DNA from: Lunularia cruciata
Taxonomy: Eukaryota > Streptophyta > Marchantiopsida > Lunulariales > Lunulariaceae
Assembly (NCBI GenBank): GCA_948567375.1
Contig: OX419762.1
Coordinates: 40,901,034-40,965,033, forward strand
DNA length: 64,000 nucleotides
Direction: 5' to 3'
In this document: piece after piece, positions 24,701 through 37,600 of the stretch
Numbering within the stretch: the first letter of the stretch is position 1
Layout of the letters: every line of letters begins with the position of its first letter
Notes under the pieces: model-generated
Told to the model about the DNA's origin: nothing
Database searches by the model: none
What the model saw: only the letters and a program-made list of their open reading frames with translations
Translations under genes and position numbers: made by a program

Positions 24701-27700
24701 TACAAGATACACTTTCCTGCCTCTCCTAAAGTTCAAACATGAAGTTTTAAACTGTTTCCAAGAATATGTCACCTATGTTGAAAACCAACTCGACCGAAAA
24801 GTTTATATTTTTTTGCTCAGACAATGGAGGGGAGTATAAATCTACAACTTTTCATCTCTTGTGCAAATTTCCTCTCTACTTTTTCATACCTGAAATCCCG
24901 GGTTTGGTTTCAATCAATTTAGTTCTCCATTCATTCAGTGTGGTTTTCAGTTGTTGAAGATTTGCTTATTTCGAAATTTCTTGATAGGAGATGATTCTTC
25001 GTTTCCACATCGATGCACGGTTATTGTCCAGGTATATATGAACATTACTTGACAATACATGCTTTATATAATCTAGATTTCGTCTACTTTTAGCAGGTAT
25101 CTCAGACAGTTCTGTTTTCATTTTATTGTCATTCCATCTACATTTCATTTGCATTTAATAATCCACATTTCATTTGCACTTTAGTGAGCTCTGGATCCCC
25201 CTTCTTCGGGCGGGGATCATAACTCCAATATCACGGAACGGCTCCTTCGGCTACTCTTCGGGTCTTTAATTCAATTCAATTCGTTCGTGATATCTCTACG
25301 AGTTCTTTCCTGCTCGTTTTAATGCGGATTAACGGGTTCTATGTAGGTTTTTTTGATCTTCTGTTCATCTCTCACGTGGGTGTTTACCTTTCTTTCGATC
25401 TATCATGTTGCTCTTTATTTCCATTCCTCTCCATTGATTACCCGTTTACACACGCTGATTAACAAGTTTCTCTCCAGGGTTTTTAGCTTCGGATCAACTT
25501 TTGATGCAGTTGCTTTGCTTTAATTCCGTTCTAATTCAGTTCTGCACATTACATTTCATCGACTTTCCGCATGTTCCCTTGAGTTCTTTTCTGTTAATTC
25601 GATCATTTTATTGCCATTATACATGGATTTCATAATGCACTTACTGAGTCCCGGATCTCCCGTTCGATGAACGGCTTCTGTTCTCGTCTCTCATATCATG
25701 ATTACATTCCAGCATTTCATATGCATTTAATGAGTTCGGGATCTCCTGTTCTTCGAACGGTTTCTGCTCTCATCTCCATACTAAATCCAGGCCCCTAACG
25801 CTTTTTGTTTACACCTCGGTTAACAGTTTCTCTGCATGTCGTTCTTCTGATAACTTTATGATGTCGGTGCTTAGCTTTACTTTCGATTGACGAGTTGCAC
25901 TTCATCTCCTTTACGCACGTTCTTCTGATTTAGTTTCGCTTTCGTTTTATTGCCAGTCCATCTGCACTTCATATACACTTAATGAATTCCGGATCTCCCG
26001 TTCCTCGAACGGCTTCATCTCTCATATCCAGACCCCTAACGCTTCGCTCTGCTTCCTCCGTTCTCTGAACGGTTTCTACTCTCTTTTTTCTCATACCCAG
26101 TCCCCTACCGTTTCGTTCCGTCTCAGCCATAAGACCTTGCTCTCCTCCTCTGCCACTCCACCCATCCTCAACTAATGCTCCTTCAAATGTTGTCTGCTTC
26201 ATGGTTCCTACCCGCCTTTCGACTTCTTGGTTCCTAACCCGACTTCTGGTCTCAGACTGCTTAGAAATTCATGTCCAGCTCATCGGTCTTCGTTTACACG
26301 TTGATTTACTACTTCGTTAAATGCGTTGCTTTGCGATTAACGTTTATACGTTGTTGTACATTTCTGATTACAGAAATGTACATTTCTGATTATAGGTTCC
26401 TGATTACACGTTGTTCTCGATTTCTTTACATGCGTTGCTTTATGCTTGTCGATTGTACGATGGTTTACAGTTTCTCTACATGTGATTACCTTCTGATAAT
26501 TATAGGATATCGGTGCTTGGCCTTACATTCGATTTAGGAGTTGCACATCATCTCCGTTCCGCATGTATTTTTCATTTAGTTTTGCTTTCATCCTATTGCC
26601 ATTCCATCTGCACTTCATATGCAGTTAATGCGTTCCGGATCGCGTGTACTTTTATTCAGTTTTGCTTTCATCCTATTGCCATTCCATTCGCACTTCATAT
26701 GCACTTAATGAGTTCCGGATCTCCCGTTTCTCGAATGGCTTCTGCTCTCATCTCCTCATATCCAGACCCCTTACACTTTTGCTGTTTTACGTTTAAACTT
26801 CATCCCTTGTGGCACATAGACACCACTAACTTTCAATTCCTCGTCAATTTACCAATTCCGAGTCATTGATGGCAATACTGGATCTTTGCTTTGCTTCTGT
26901 TCAGCATTGCGATGTTAAGAAACGTTGTTAGGCTTTTCTTCCTTTCGATACTGTAAGAAATATTGTTATCTCTGAATAAAGTTGAGTCATTGATGGCAAT
27001 ACTGGATCTTGCTTTGCTTCTGTTCGGCATTGAGTTGTTAGGCTTTTCATCCTTTCGATAGTATGAGAAATATTGTTATCTCTGACTAGAGTTGAAGTTC
27101 TATTTTCTGGCATTTTGACTTTTGATATATCAAACATCCCAGCATTTAGCTCTCTTAGTTTCACCAGAATGGACACTCCTCACTGTACTCATTTTACTAT
27201 CACTCAAATATCCAGAGTTAGAACACAGCAGTTCACTTATCAGCTCAGAACACATCTGAAATTTAGCCAACATAGGATACGCTGAACTGAACATAGAATA
27301 CACCTGAACTGAAGCTAAGTAGCATAGAGCACACCTGAAATAAGGTGTACGTTGTTGGGAATTACTCTTGTAAAAGGACTTACCTTTCCAATCATTGAGA
27401 ATACAATTATATGCAGAGGAGAAAAGCTAGGGGGCGTTTGGTAAAACACTAAGTGTGATTGTGCCCCACTTTGCCCTAAACAAAAACTTACCTAAATCCA
27501 ACACTCCCTTTTATTGAGAATTTAGTGCAATTCTCATGTTTGGTACACTTTTCCTATGTTTTTCTTTAGACAGTGCTTTCATACACATATGCTGTCATTT
27601 CTTGTGTAGGATAGTAAACTAACGTTACAACACTTGTTTTCTCTTTCTCTTCTACAAACCTTCTTCTGCTTTTTATATACTTAATCCTTGGGTGAAATAC

Positions 27701-30700
27701 AAGATTTGTACTAAGCACTATGGTTTCTATATTATCACAATTTTTTCAATTTGTATTCAATTGTTCAAATCCTATCTCTTTAAGAAGTCTTTTGTTCTAT
27801 ATGATTTCTTGTGTAACATTTGAAGTTTTCATGAACTCTGCCTCAATAGTCGATAGGGCAATAGATGCTTACTATTTACTATGCCAACTGATTGTTCATC
27901 CACTGAGTATAATTACATAATTGATATGTCGTTATTAGAGTTATCTCCTCAACTAGCATTTGTATATGTGTTTAGAGTAAGAGAAGCTCAGATAGCATTT
28001 GTATATGCCTCTAGAGGAAGAGAAGGTTTGTTCTGTTGTAATGGGGTTGATTGAGCTGAATCCAATCAAATTTTCTGTCTTTGTCACCTTAGTTCCATAA
28101 TAAGTTTCATGGGATCAAGGCTAATCATTTTAAAAGCAAAGCATATGAAATCTACCATTCCACCAATAGACTCTTAATTTCCCAGCAGTAGTGGATTATC
28201 CACACAATTATGTACATATTTTCTTTACAAGAGTTATTCATGTCAAAATCTATTTTGTTGAAACCTTGTTGTTTCAAATATGAATCTAGTTTTTCTTACT
28301 AAGCTCTTGTTTTGATATCTAATTTTTTCATTTCTCAATATGTCCTATGTCAAGTGTTAGAACCATCTCAATAACTCCATACCAAGTCATATGTTTTTGT
28401 ATAATTGATAGATATTTTTTGATTGAAATTTTTTAACAAGTTTTGCTTTAGACTTCAAGATCTTGTTTCAGTACCATGTTTGACCCTAAATACACATTTA
28501 TAACCAATTGCTTTTCTATCCGACAGTAAATTGACTAGTACCCATGTATTGTTAGCTTGGAGGAATTTCTTTTATTTTGGTATAGCCGATTTCCATTGAC
28601 TCTAGTTTGGTCTAAATATTACATTTCGTGAAGTTTCAGAATCACCAGCTCTTTCACTACAGATATAAGTTTCGTTTGATATCATATTTATCATATATGA
28701 TTGTTGCTCATAAAGAAAACAAATATGTTTTTCACTCGCTCTGATTTTCTTGAATCTTCACTCAAATATTCCATGTCATCTTTCTATTTTTCTTGAATTT
28801 CACTCACAGATTCTATACCTAAGAGTTATCGTTTGAAGATCTTTTCTCGTTTTGTAGGATTAGGATCAAAAACCACCATCTACCTCAAGTGTCTCATGTA
28901 CACCTTCAAAGACTCTTCAGATGGATCTTCAAGTTTAGGTAAAGATTGATTTTCTAATGATTGATCGAAAGAATTGACCCTGCAACTTGGAAAGAGAGAT
29001 TGATCAGACTGATCAGTTAGCTCCAATATTTCACAATCATTTTCTCCCGAAGTCCTCAGCTCATCAAAGAAAACATCTTGACTTCTAATAACTGTCCGGT
29101 CTTAGGATTGAGAAGGAAGTATCCTTTCAAACTCTCCATAAACTGTAGAAACCATTTTTTTCTGTTTTCTTCGTGAACTTTTTCCTTGCTCCTTCAGGAG
29201 ATGAGCAATAGTTCTTCCTTGCTCTTCATCAAGTAAACAAAACTCTTCCAATTGTAATTATCCACAAAAATTATATAGTATAGCATTTCATTAAGAGACT
29301 TCTCAATCATACATCCAAATGTATGATGTTGAGAACTTTTGTTTCTATTTTTTGAAGTAGAAGGTCTGCCAATCATTCTATCCTCTGATGTATCAAACAT
29401 ACTAGCACTCCACATCTTCTAGTTTCATCAGAGTAGATATACCTGATTGCACTCGACAATACTAGAGCTCTCTGAAATTTACAGTTCTCACAGAGAGTAC
29501 AATCATAGAAATTCACTCATGCAGCATGAATAACACCCAAAACTAAAATAACATAGCATACACCTGAGATGATGTTAAGTAGCTTAGGACTCGTGAGATG
29601 CAAGGCGTTGTTGAGAATAATCTTTGTAGGAGAACTCACCATAACAAACCCAGAAACCACACACATAAACATAGAAGAAAAAGCTAGTGACAGGCCATGC
29701 TTAACTATAAGTGAGGCTTTGCCCTTCTTTACTCTAATCCCTTATCTTCTCAACCCTAACCGTAACCCTAATCATTTATCTCTAGATAAGGTGGAATGTA
29801 CCTAGACAAAAAGACAAAAGACAAGAATAAGGATTGTGCTAAACCAGAGATTAACTAAAACCAACGTATGATATCTAGTAGACCAAAAGCTCTACTTGAG
29901 GCTTTTGTGAGTATAGGAGCCTTATGCAACTTCCTTTTTGCACGACCATTGCAAAACTTGTGTTTTTCCTATAGGATCTAACTTCATACCCTCTACCATC
30001 TTCATACCTTCTGCAAACCCATATCCAAATATTAATATTCCACTTTTCAGAATACACTGTTTCCCATTGTTCTAAAACAAGACATCCATTCCATGTTCGA
30101 GTAGGCGGTGTATTAACATTAATTTTTTTGTGTATTTGAGAATGTAGAGAACATTCTCCAAATAACTCTTACAAAAACTTGTATCATATCCTCCCATGTA
30201 GACAATAGAAAACTTGTCAATTGGATTTAGAACCCAAAACAACAATAAACACTTTTGGGAGCTTTTACAAGTTGAAGAGATGAGAACAACTCTCTATAGC
30301 AACAAATGTGAGAAGTAGTTCCAAATTCCAGAGCAATCCTAAACCATTTGAGTATTGTTGTGATTCTACAATCAATCCCCAATCCAACTCTTCTATTGAG
30401 TACTTTTCCTCATCACTTTCTATGTCATTGTAATCCTTTGCATTGTATGTTGAGCTTGCAAGTTTATGTCTCTTTGTTAGATGTGATCTCTCTCCCTCTT
30501 TCTTCACCTCTCAATCTCTCTTATTACTCTTTTTAAGACAACTAAGTGAAATATGACACTCTGCATGGTAGATGTAGCAAGTCTTATTACCAAATTCGGT
30601 TTCCTTCCTAGGTACATCAATATTCTACATAGTTCTTTTTGTGTCCTTGAAGAAGCAGTAAATAGAGCAACATCCAATAGCTCATTTGCATCTTGTTTCT

Positions 30701-33700
30701 TTCCTGTGGCCTTTTTTGTCTCCACAGAACTCTATTAGCTTAGTTGTCACATAACTCCATATCACAGATTCAATAGACATAACTGTCAGAGTTCGCAACT
30801 TAGAGGAAGAGTATATAAGAGATGGTTAATCTCATATTTCTCTTCATACCTTTAGTCATTACCCCGAAGCTTCTTGAAGTACTTTTGAATTCTTGCCATG
30901 TGCTTGGTGAATTCATCACTATCTTGCATTTTCAGCATAGAATTTATGAGAGAAAGTCCAAGAAGATCAAAGAGAGTGAAAATGCCTATTGACAAATTCC
31001 TTTTTCTTTGTGAGAAACCGTCAACCGTCAATTGCATAAACACAAAAATGTGTTTTTGCAATTTATATCTACAATGAGATCCTTAAATTTTACAACAATT
31101 AATGTTTAGACCAGATTAGAATCAGTAGGAGCTTGCTATAACAAGCTAATTTACCATGAAGCAACAAGGAAATTCAATGGGTGTTTGAGATCAAACAGGG
31201 AGTTGAGAATGAGAACTTGAGGTACAAAGCAAAATTTGTTGCCGTGGTTTCAATCAAAAAATATTTATCGATTACATAGACACATTTGCATCTGTGGCCA
31301 GGCATGGATCTATCCGGATGCTTGTAGCACTTGTTGCAGAGAGAGATTGGAAAATGGAATAGATGGATGTCAAGATAGCATTTTTGAATGTAAATCTTAA
31401 AGAAACCATCTATATGGATATATATGGATGTTCTATTTGAGTATGTTGAAGACAATGGGAAAATACCTTTGCTTAAGAAAGCCTTGTATGGCTTTCAGCA
31501 AATGCCAACAATTTGGTACGAGAAACTAGATTCGTACTTGAAATAACAAGGTTTCAATCAAGCAGATTCTTATATGTCTATAAGAATGAATGTCTATTGT
31601 AAAACAATGTTTAAATAGTTGTACACGTGAATGATCTCATCGGACATGGATGATGTAACTGGATACATAGTTATGCTCATCCAATTTCTCTAACTCTCTC
31701 AACTCTCCTATCAACGATAATGCAAACTGGGTGCCCGTAACTTGAGACACATTGTTATTTCTGAATAGAGTTGAAGTTCTATCCTTTATCATTCTGACTT
31801 CTAAAGTATCAGACATCCTAGCACTCAACTCTCTCTGTCTCACCAGAGGAGACACTCCTCACTGCACATAGCAGGATTCAATCCACTATAACTCAGATCA
31901 TCCAGAGATAGAACACAGCAGTTCAGAACACATCTGAAAGCTAGCCAGAATAGGACACACCTGACCTGAAACTAAGTAACGTCGAGCACACTTGAAGCAA
32001 AATACAAAGTGCTGGGAATGACTCTTGTAAGAGAATTAAACTTTCAAGCACTGAAACTATACACAAGAGCAGAAGCTAGGGGAATGCTTGGTAAAACCCT
32101 AAGTGTGGGATTTCTCACTATTCTAGCATTTTGAATCATGTACATCTTGCTTACCTATCGTTTGCAACATTATGGATTTCTCACTATTCTAGCATTGTGA
32201 ATCATGTACATCTTGCTTACCGATTCGGTTGCAATTCATGAGTTTTGGATAACCCGTTCCCAGAACGGCTTCTGGTCTCGTATACCTATATATAACAACA
32301 AAATTTGTGTAGAACTCCCCACGCAGAAGACGCTAATAGTATTCTTCACTAAACTGCAGGAGAACATATACTAGTAGGTACCGATTAGCATACTTATGCT
32401 TGCAGTGATTACCATATGCAGTGGACTACAATCGAATTTATCGTCAAACAGTATAAGGAATTCAAAGATGTCTATGTGCTTGGAGGTGTTGACGACGTGC
32501 TAGCTGCCTTGGAGGACTCCATGGTCACTATGAATACTGTAACTTCGTCAAGGTTGTTGCTCATTACACGATTTATCATATCATATATTTGGTATCTGCT
32601 GTATCGTCAGTTTGAACAATCCTTAGCATGTTAGCGTGGTTCCGGCTGCTAAAGGAGTCGTCTCAAGATTTCAACCAAGCCTACCGAAGGCGGAAATTGT
32701 CTATGTTAGATAAAGGAGTTGCAAATTGGTAGTCTTCCGCATGAGGAGACTCTACTCTAAAACTTATCTGCATGCTTGAAATGTCAACCGTAACATACAT
32801 AGACTATACATGTTTCCAGCCATTTTGTAACTTAATCGATTTATATTTGTTTTAGATATGTAGCGGGGATTAAGAATGAGGTGGACAAGATGGAAGGACA
32901 ACTCAAACTTTTTGCCAAAGTGTTGGACCAGTGGTGTGAATGCCAGAAGCAGTGGATGTATCTGGAAAGTATCTTCAGTGCACCTGACATTCAACGACAG
33001 CTTCCGAACGAGAGCAAGGCATTTTTTGCAGTAGACAAACAATTTAAAGACATCATGAAGCGCACACACGATAGGTGTGTACTCGCATCCAAAATCTGGA
33101 TTCGTGTCGACATTAATTTGATAGTTCGAAGTTGGAACAAACCGGTAGTTAATACCATCGTAGTCCACGACCTTGCTATGAGGACATCCTGAGGCAACAA
33201 ACAACACGACGAAGAGAGATTCAAAGCGCCTCACATTGATTTTATTGATGTCTACGAAGCTACCATATTTAAGAAGCCTTGTTCTTTCATTGCATCTAAT
33301 GAACGCCCAATTAAAGAGTAAGAAGAAGAAGAAACGAGCAAAGACAAAAAGAAGAAAAGAAGAAGAGAAACATAGTCGGTGGGTTGTTCCTGGTTCAAGT
33401 CAATTAAAGTGACTAGAGGTCAGCAAAAGTGCATAGCGAGCAGAGCTAGATGGGTAAGAGATGGACCCGATATTATTAAACATCTGCGAATCAACTATCT
33501 GAAGAAAGGTCCTGGATGCAGAGCAAATGCTTTGCAAGCAGGCACATCTCCTGGCTGGCTAGAAACTTTTCAGAAAAGCAATGAAACTCTCGAGAAAATT
33601 CAGAAAAATCTAGAAGATTACCTGGAGACAAAGCGGATGGCCTTCCCACGATTTTACTTTCTATCGAATGACGAGCTGCTCGAGATTTTAGCTCAAACAC

Positions 33701-34691
33701 GAAACGTGCAAGCTGTGCAACCTCACATGTCCAAGTGCTTTGGTAATGTACTATGGCTACTTCAGTTCATGGTTCTCTCTCAGGGATCTTGGTGTATATC
33801 TCGTCGTTGTCTATTACCAGTAGTTCTTGGTTCGCAATTCTGTTTAAATTTTCAACTGTGAAAATCAGCCTCTGTCCGCCAGTTGTTGACTAGAAGTCGA
33901 GATAATTTCAGTTTTGCAATCCACATTATGCGTAGCAGTGAACATATTGATCGTGTGTCTCAGCTGGGGATATTTTTGGGTGCTCCTCACTAACTGAAGA
34001 TGACTCCTTGATTGGAAATTACCAACTCCAGATGGAATTCGAAGTTTAGACTTCGGAGAGGATCCTAAAAGCGTTGATATATATGCGATGGTATCAGGAG
34101 AAGGAGAACGAGTTAGTTTAGGGAAAAATCTCAAGGCTAGAGGCAACGTTGAGAACTGGCTGACAGCTGTTGAACAGAACATGGTTGCCAGTTTGCGAAG
34201 GTGTAGTGGCCATCCCCTTTTATAAGAATGCTTTGCCCTAATATTACTGATAAGCATCTGCTCGTACGCATGTCAAGAGGAAAACTTCTCAGATCCGTTA
34301 AATCTTAAGCAGGGATAGAAGATCTTTCGTCAATTGTATTCGAAATTCTATGTAACATGTACGTTGGAACTTGGACACATGACAGATTGGCGAAAGCAGC
34401 AGTGCAAGATTACCTTAAGAGACCACGCCCTGCATGGACTTTGATGCATCCTGCGCAGCTGGTGGTTATGACGAGTCAAATATACTGGAGTAATATGATC
34501 GAAGATGCTCTCAAAGGGGGAGATAAAAGTGTGGAAACACTTCTAATGGAGTCCTTGACTCTTTGTATTTCTCAGCTGGAGGCGTTGTCTGTGCTGGTCA
34601 GGGGAGAACTGAAATCTCTCCAAAGAAAGATTCTATGTGCTCTCATTACTATCGACGTCCACGCCAGAGATATAGTAGATGATATGATCCG
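12795..34691 (+). CDS. DNAH6: DNAH6 exons 1-21: N-terminal tail and linker
   Basis: This part encodes about residues 1-1421. Exon 1 is a Ser/Thr/basic-rich head with PPLPISVIDQHMQD. Exon 2 carries FIYLQPPRVPKTPEFDPYEL, which aligns with the start of the conserved DNAH6 tail. Exon 6 (225 codons) contains LTDYLISDALREVLSS and then a low-complexity Glu/Lys insert near residue 495-520. Exons 7-16 are short, helical tail segments. Exons 17-21 form the linker: DVYVLGGVDDVLAALEDS, YLESIFSAPDIQRQLP, FPRFYFLSNDELLEILAQTR, GEGERVSLGKNLKARGNVE and CALITIDVHARDIV. The linker bends during the power stroke. The exon 1/2 junction is set by phase (CTAG|GTATTG to GCTCAG|GT). The start ATG at 12795 is the first in a long open exon, but an upstream non-coding exon cannot be excluded. 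Confidence 0.85.
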
Positions 34692-37600
34692 GTAAGTTCT
34701 TCATGCATGAGCTGTGAAATTGAGGTTCATGGTTTGTATCAGCAGGAAAGAAAAAGATTTAACTCGTATAGGAACCCCACATACGTTTGAACGCATAATG
34801 ACTTCCATAGAAATTCCATTGTAGATGTTGAGTGTTATTCCCGTAAAAATGCTCAATTTATCCAGCTTGCGGTTGAATTCTGGGAGGGGACTGTTTGTAT
34901 CTCTTGCATCTTTCCTTCTTCCGCATCCTCTTCCGCTCTCTCCGCAGATGCTTAGAAGCATTTCATTCTAGCCTGTCGTGCACTTTAATCCACAGTTAGA
35001 TAGCCTTTGCTGTTCAGTAAGCCATGGAAAAGCCCAAAGATCCTTAAGACTGTTGGGAATTCCAACATTCTGCTTCTAATGCTCAGTAATGTCCATCCAC
35101 TGTCCTGAGCTAATAAAATTGCGTGCGAAACGTGCTTGCTCAGTTTGTTTAAGGGATCCTTGTACAGTATGCCCCGAACAATGTTAACCGAGACAAAAAT
35201 TTGTTGAAATTGAATGTCTCACTTGAGTTGAGTACAGAGTGTGTTTTCTTTTTTTGCTTCTTGTGTCACTAGGTGTAAATTCCTCAATCTTGATTATTAC
35301 TGTACTTTCACTCCTGATTCGATAAGCTATTGGCTCACCTAAAGTTCTGTTAGTTTCTCGGGGTTACTAATATATAACGGATTGTTGTCTTAATTGAAGG
35401 AAATTTAATCATCTCGTACGTTATGGTTCAGCACTATTAGGTACTTAGTGTTTAGTGTGCTACCAACAGTTTCTTCGGACAGTTGTTGCTGAACGTTTCA
35501 GGGAAAAGATTTTTAAACCGACTGAGTTCGGATGGCAAATGCAACTGCGCTATTACTGGGATGATGAACTGGAAGATAGTTCTATTCGCCAAACGAATGC
35601 GCGATTCCTATATGCTTATGAGTACCTTGGAGCACAGCCACGCCTTGTTATCACCCCTCTTACAGATCGATGCTATATGACCCTAACTGGTGCTCTGCAT
35701 TTGAAACTTGGGGGTGCTCCGGCTGGCCCTGCTGGAACAGGAAAGACAGAAACAACGAAAGATCTTGGAAAAGCTTTGGGCATACAGTGTGTCGTGTTCA
35801 ACTGTGGTGACAATCTGGATTTCAAGGTCCTCGCACCTCTCTTACCACGGGACATTAGGTTCCTTCTTTCTATAAACGTTTTCTCTAGACTAGCTTAGAC
35901 ATCTGCCGGTATTATTTACTCGTCGAGTGTTCAATGGTCTTCACTAATGTTTTTTATTTGTCCAGTTTATGGGCAAGTTTTTTGCAGGCCTCGCACAATG
36001 TGGTGCTTGGGCATGTTTCGATGAGTTCAATCGAATTGACATAGAAGTGCTTTCAGTGGTTGCTCAGCAACTACTAACTATCCAAAATGCTCTCAAAGCT
36101 CGGCTCGCACGGTTCAATTTTGAGGGGCGTGAAATTAAACTCTTGGCTACTTGCGGTGTATTCATCACCATGAACCCTGGATATGCAGGAAGAACTGAGT
36201 TACCAGATAATCTCAAAGTCCTGTTCAGACCCGTATCCATGATGATTCCGGATTATGCACTGGTTGCTGAAGTGATGTTGTTTTCTGAAGGCTTTGCAAA
36301 TGCAAAAGCTTTGTCCAGAAAGATGGTAAAACTTTACAAGCTGGCCAGTGAGCAGCTCAGTCAGCAAGATCACTATGACTTCGGTATGAGGGCGGTCAAG
36401 TCCGTGCTTGTCATGGCAGGAGCCCTAAAACGAGCAAATCCGGATCTTGTGGAAGATGTAGTATTGATTCGTGCGTTCAAAGATAGCAATCTACCAAAAT
36501 TTTTGGCTCAAGATGTGAGCCTATTTTTGGCCATCATAACAGATCTGTTTCCAGGTGTTGAAATACCACCACAAGATTTTGGAGAACTCAAGCTTGCCAT
36601 CGAAGAATGCATACTAGAAGGTGGGCTGCAGCTAGTGGATCCTTTTGTGATCAAGGTTATTCAACTTTTTGAAACTTTGAACGTAAGATTCGGAGTTATG
36701 GCTGTCGGACCTACAGGTGGTGGGAAAAGCACTTGCTACCGGCTGCTTAAGGATGCCATGACGAAATTGCGAGAAAGAAACCACCCAAATCCTGCTTTCC
36801 AGAAGACACATGCGTATGTTCTGAATCCAAAGTGCATCAAAATGGGAGAACTTTACGGAGAGTACAATTTACTGACAAACGAGTGGACAGATGGTTTAGG
36901 AAGCACCATTATCCGTGCTGCTGTGGCAGATACTACTCAGGATAGAAAATGGATTGTTTTTGACGGACCTGTGGATGCCATCTGGATTGAGAATATGAAT
37001 ACTGTTCTAGATGATAACTGTGTCCTTTGTTTACCCAATGGAGAGCGCATAAAACTAAATCCTGGGACGATGAGAATTCTATTTGAAGTTCAGGATTTGG
37101 CAGTTGCCTCACCTGCAACTGTAAGCCGATGTGGAATGGTGTATGTTCCACCCGAAGAAATAGGATGGCGTCCATATGTGAAGTCTTGGTTACAGCGTCT
37201 TCCAAAAGAGATCAACATTGTTGTCTCTGCCCAGTGCTGTACGTACATAATGGGATTGTTTAATGAGTGGGTGGATGTGGGACTCAAGATGCTCAGGAAT
37301 AATTTGCAAGAGACTATTCCTTCAGTGAACATCAACATTGTGACAACCCTTTGTTTCTACTACCAAGGGTTACTACAACCTTGTAGAGAAACTAATATTC
37401 AGGGTGAGTTTAATGACGTGATCACAGCTACGTTGAGCAGAATCTTCGCCTTTTCATTCGTCTGGGCTGTCGGTGGAAATATCAAGCATACGAGCATAGA
37501 GAAATTTGACAACTTTGTGCGTAAAGAGTGTGAAACTATGGCAGCATTTCCCGGAGGGGACACAGTGTTTGAATACTATGTTAATGTTAGGGATCAGTCG

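Larger units (their letters stand above)
22329..24960 (+). mobile_element. Decayed Copia element, family 1, in dynein intron 16
   Basis: The 5' LTR (22329-22626, TGTTAGACTAG...CTCA) is followed at once by the primer-binding site TGGTATCAGAGC. Downstream, broken frames read like a Copia polyprotein in order. Gag comes first (LVKFNGKYFHSWKHC, 22.95-23.8 kb), then a damaged zinc knuckle (CHYCSK...H..C near 23.83 kb) and protease-like YVDTTASQHMT near 24.0 kb. Integrase follows: LWHRCLGHIS near 24.42 kb and VCPSCLQGKQTRIPF near 24.53 kb. The text stops after a NGGEYKSTTFH-like integrase stretch near 24.86 kb; reverse transcriptase, RNase H and the 3' LTR are missing. Many stops and frameshifts show it is dead. 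It is the same family as the element at 43.4-46.4 kb, but in the opposite orientation. Confidence 0.8.
27064..32108 (-). mobile_element. Highly decayed Copia element, family 2, with nested insertions
   Basis: Two diverged LTRs bound this element: 27064-27503 (3') and 31743-about 32108 (5', truncated). A purine-rich tract (AAAAGGGAG on the minus strand) abuts the 3' LTR. A damaged PBS (GTTACGGGCACCC on the minus strand) abuts the 5' LTR. Between them, minus-strand peptides follow Copia order: Gag start (LIGELRELEKLDEHNYV, about 31.7 kb), more Gag (30.5-31.07 kb), integrase zinc region (29.88-30.06 kb), integrase core (IFVDNYNWKSFVYLMKSKEE, about 29.25 kb), and the connection to reverse transcriptase (28.4-28.7 kb, matching 41.9 kb of the better copy). 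Stops are frequent throughout. A solo LTR interrupts integrase and a reversed RT piece interrupts gag. Confidence 0.7.

Noticed and set aside
29754-29778. CCCTAACCGTAACCCTAA as an internal telomere repeat
   Set aside because: Only two or three imperfect units inside a decayed LTR; the same LTR region in other copies reads ACCCTAATCATG.
32764-33234. 156-codon minus-strand frame
   Set aside because: It is antisense to dynein exon 18, which matches the family on the plus strand.
35827-35898. Reading exon 22 on into its downstream frame to the stop at 35898
   Set aside because: The family needs DFK followed by FMGKFF, which the intron 35827-35965 restores.
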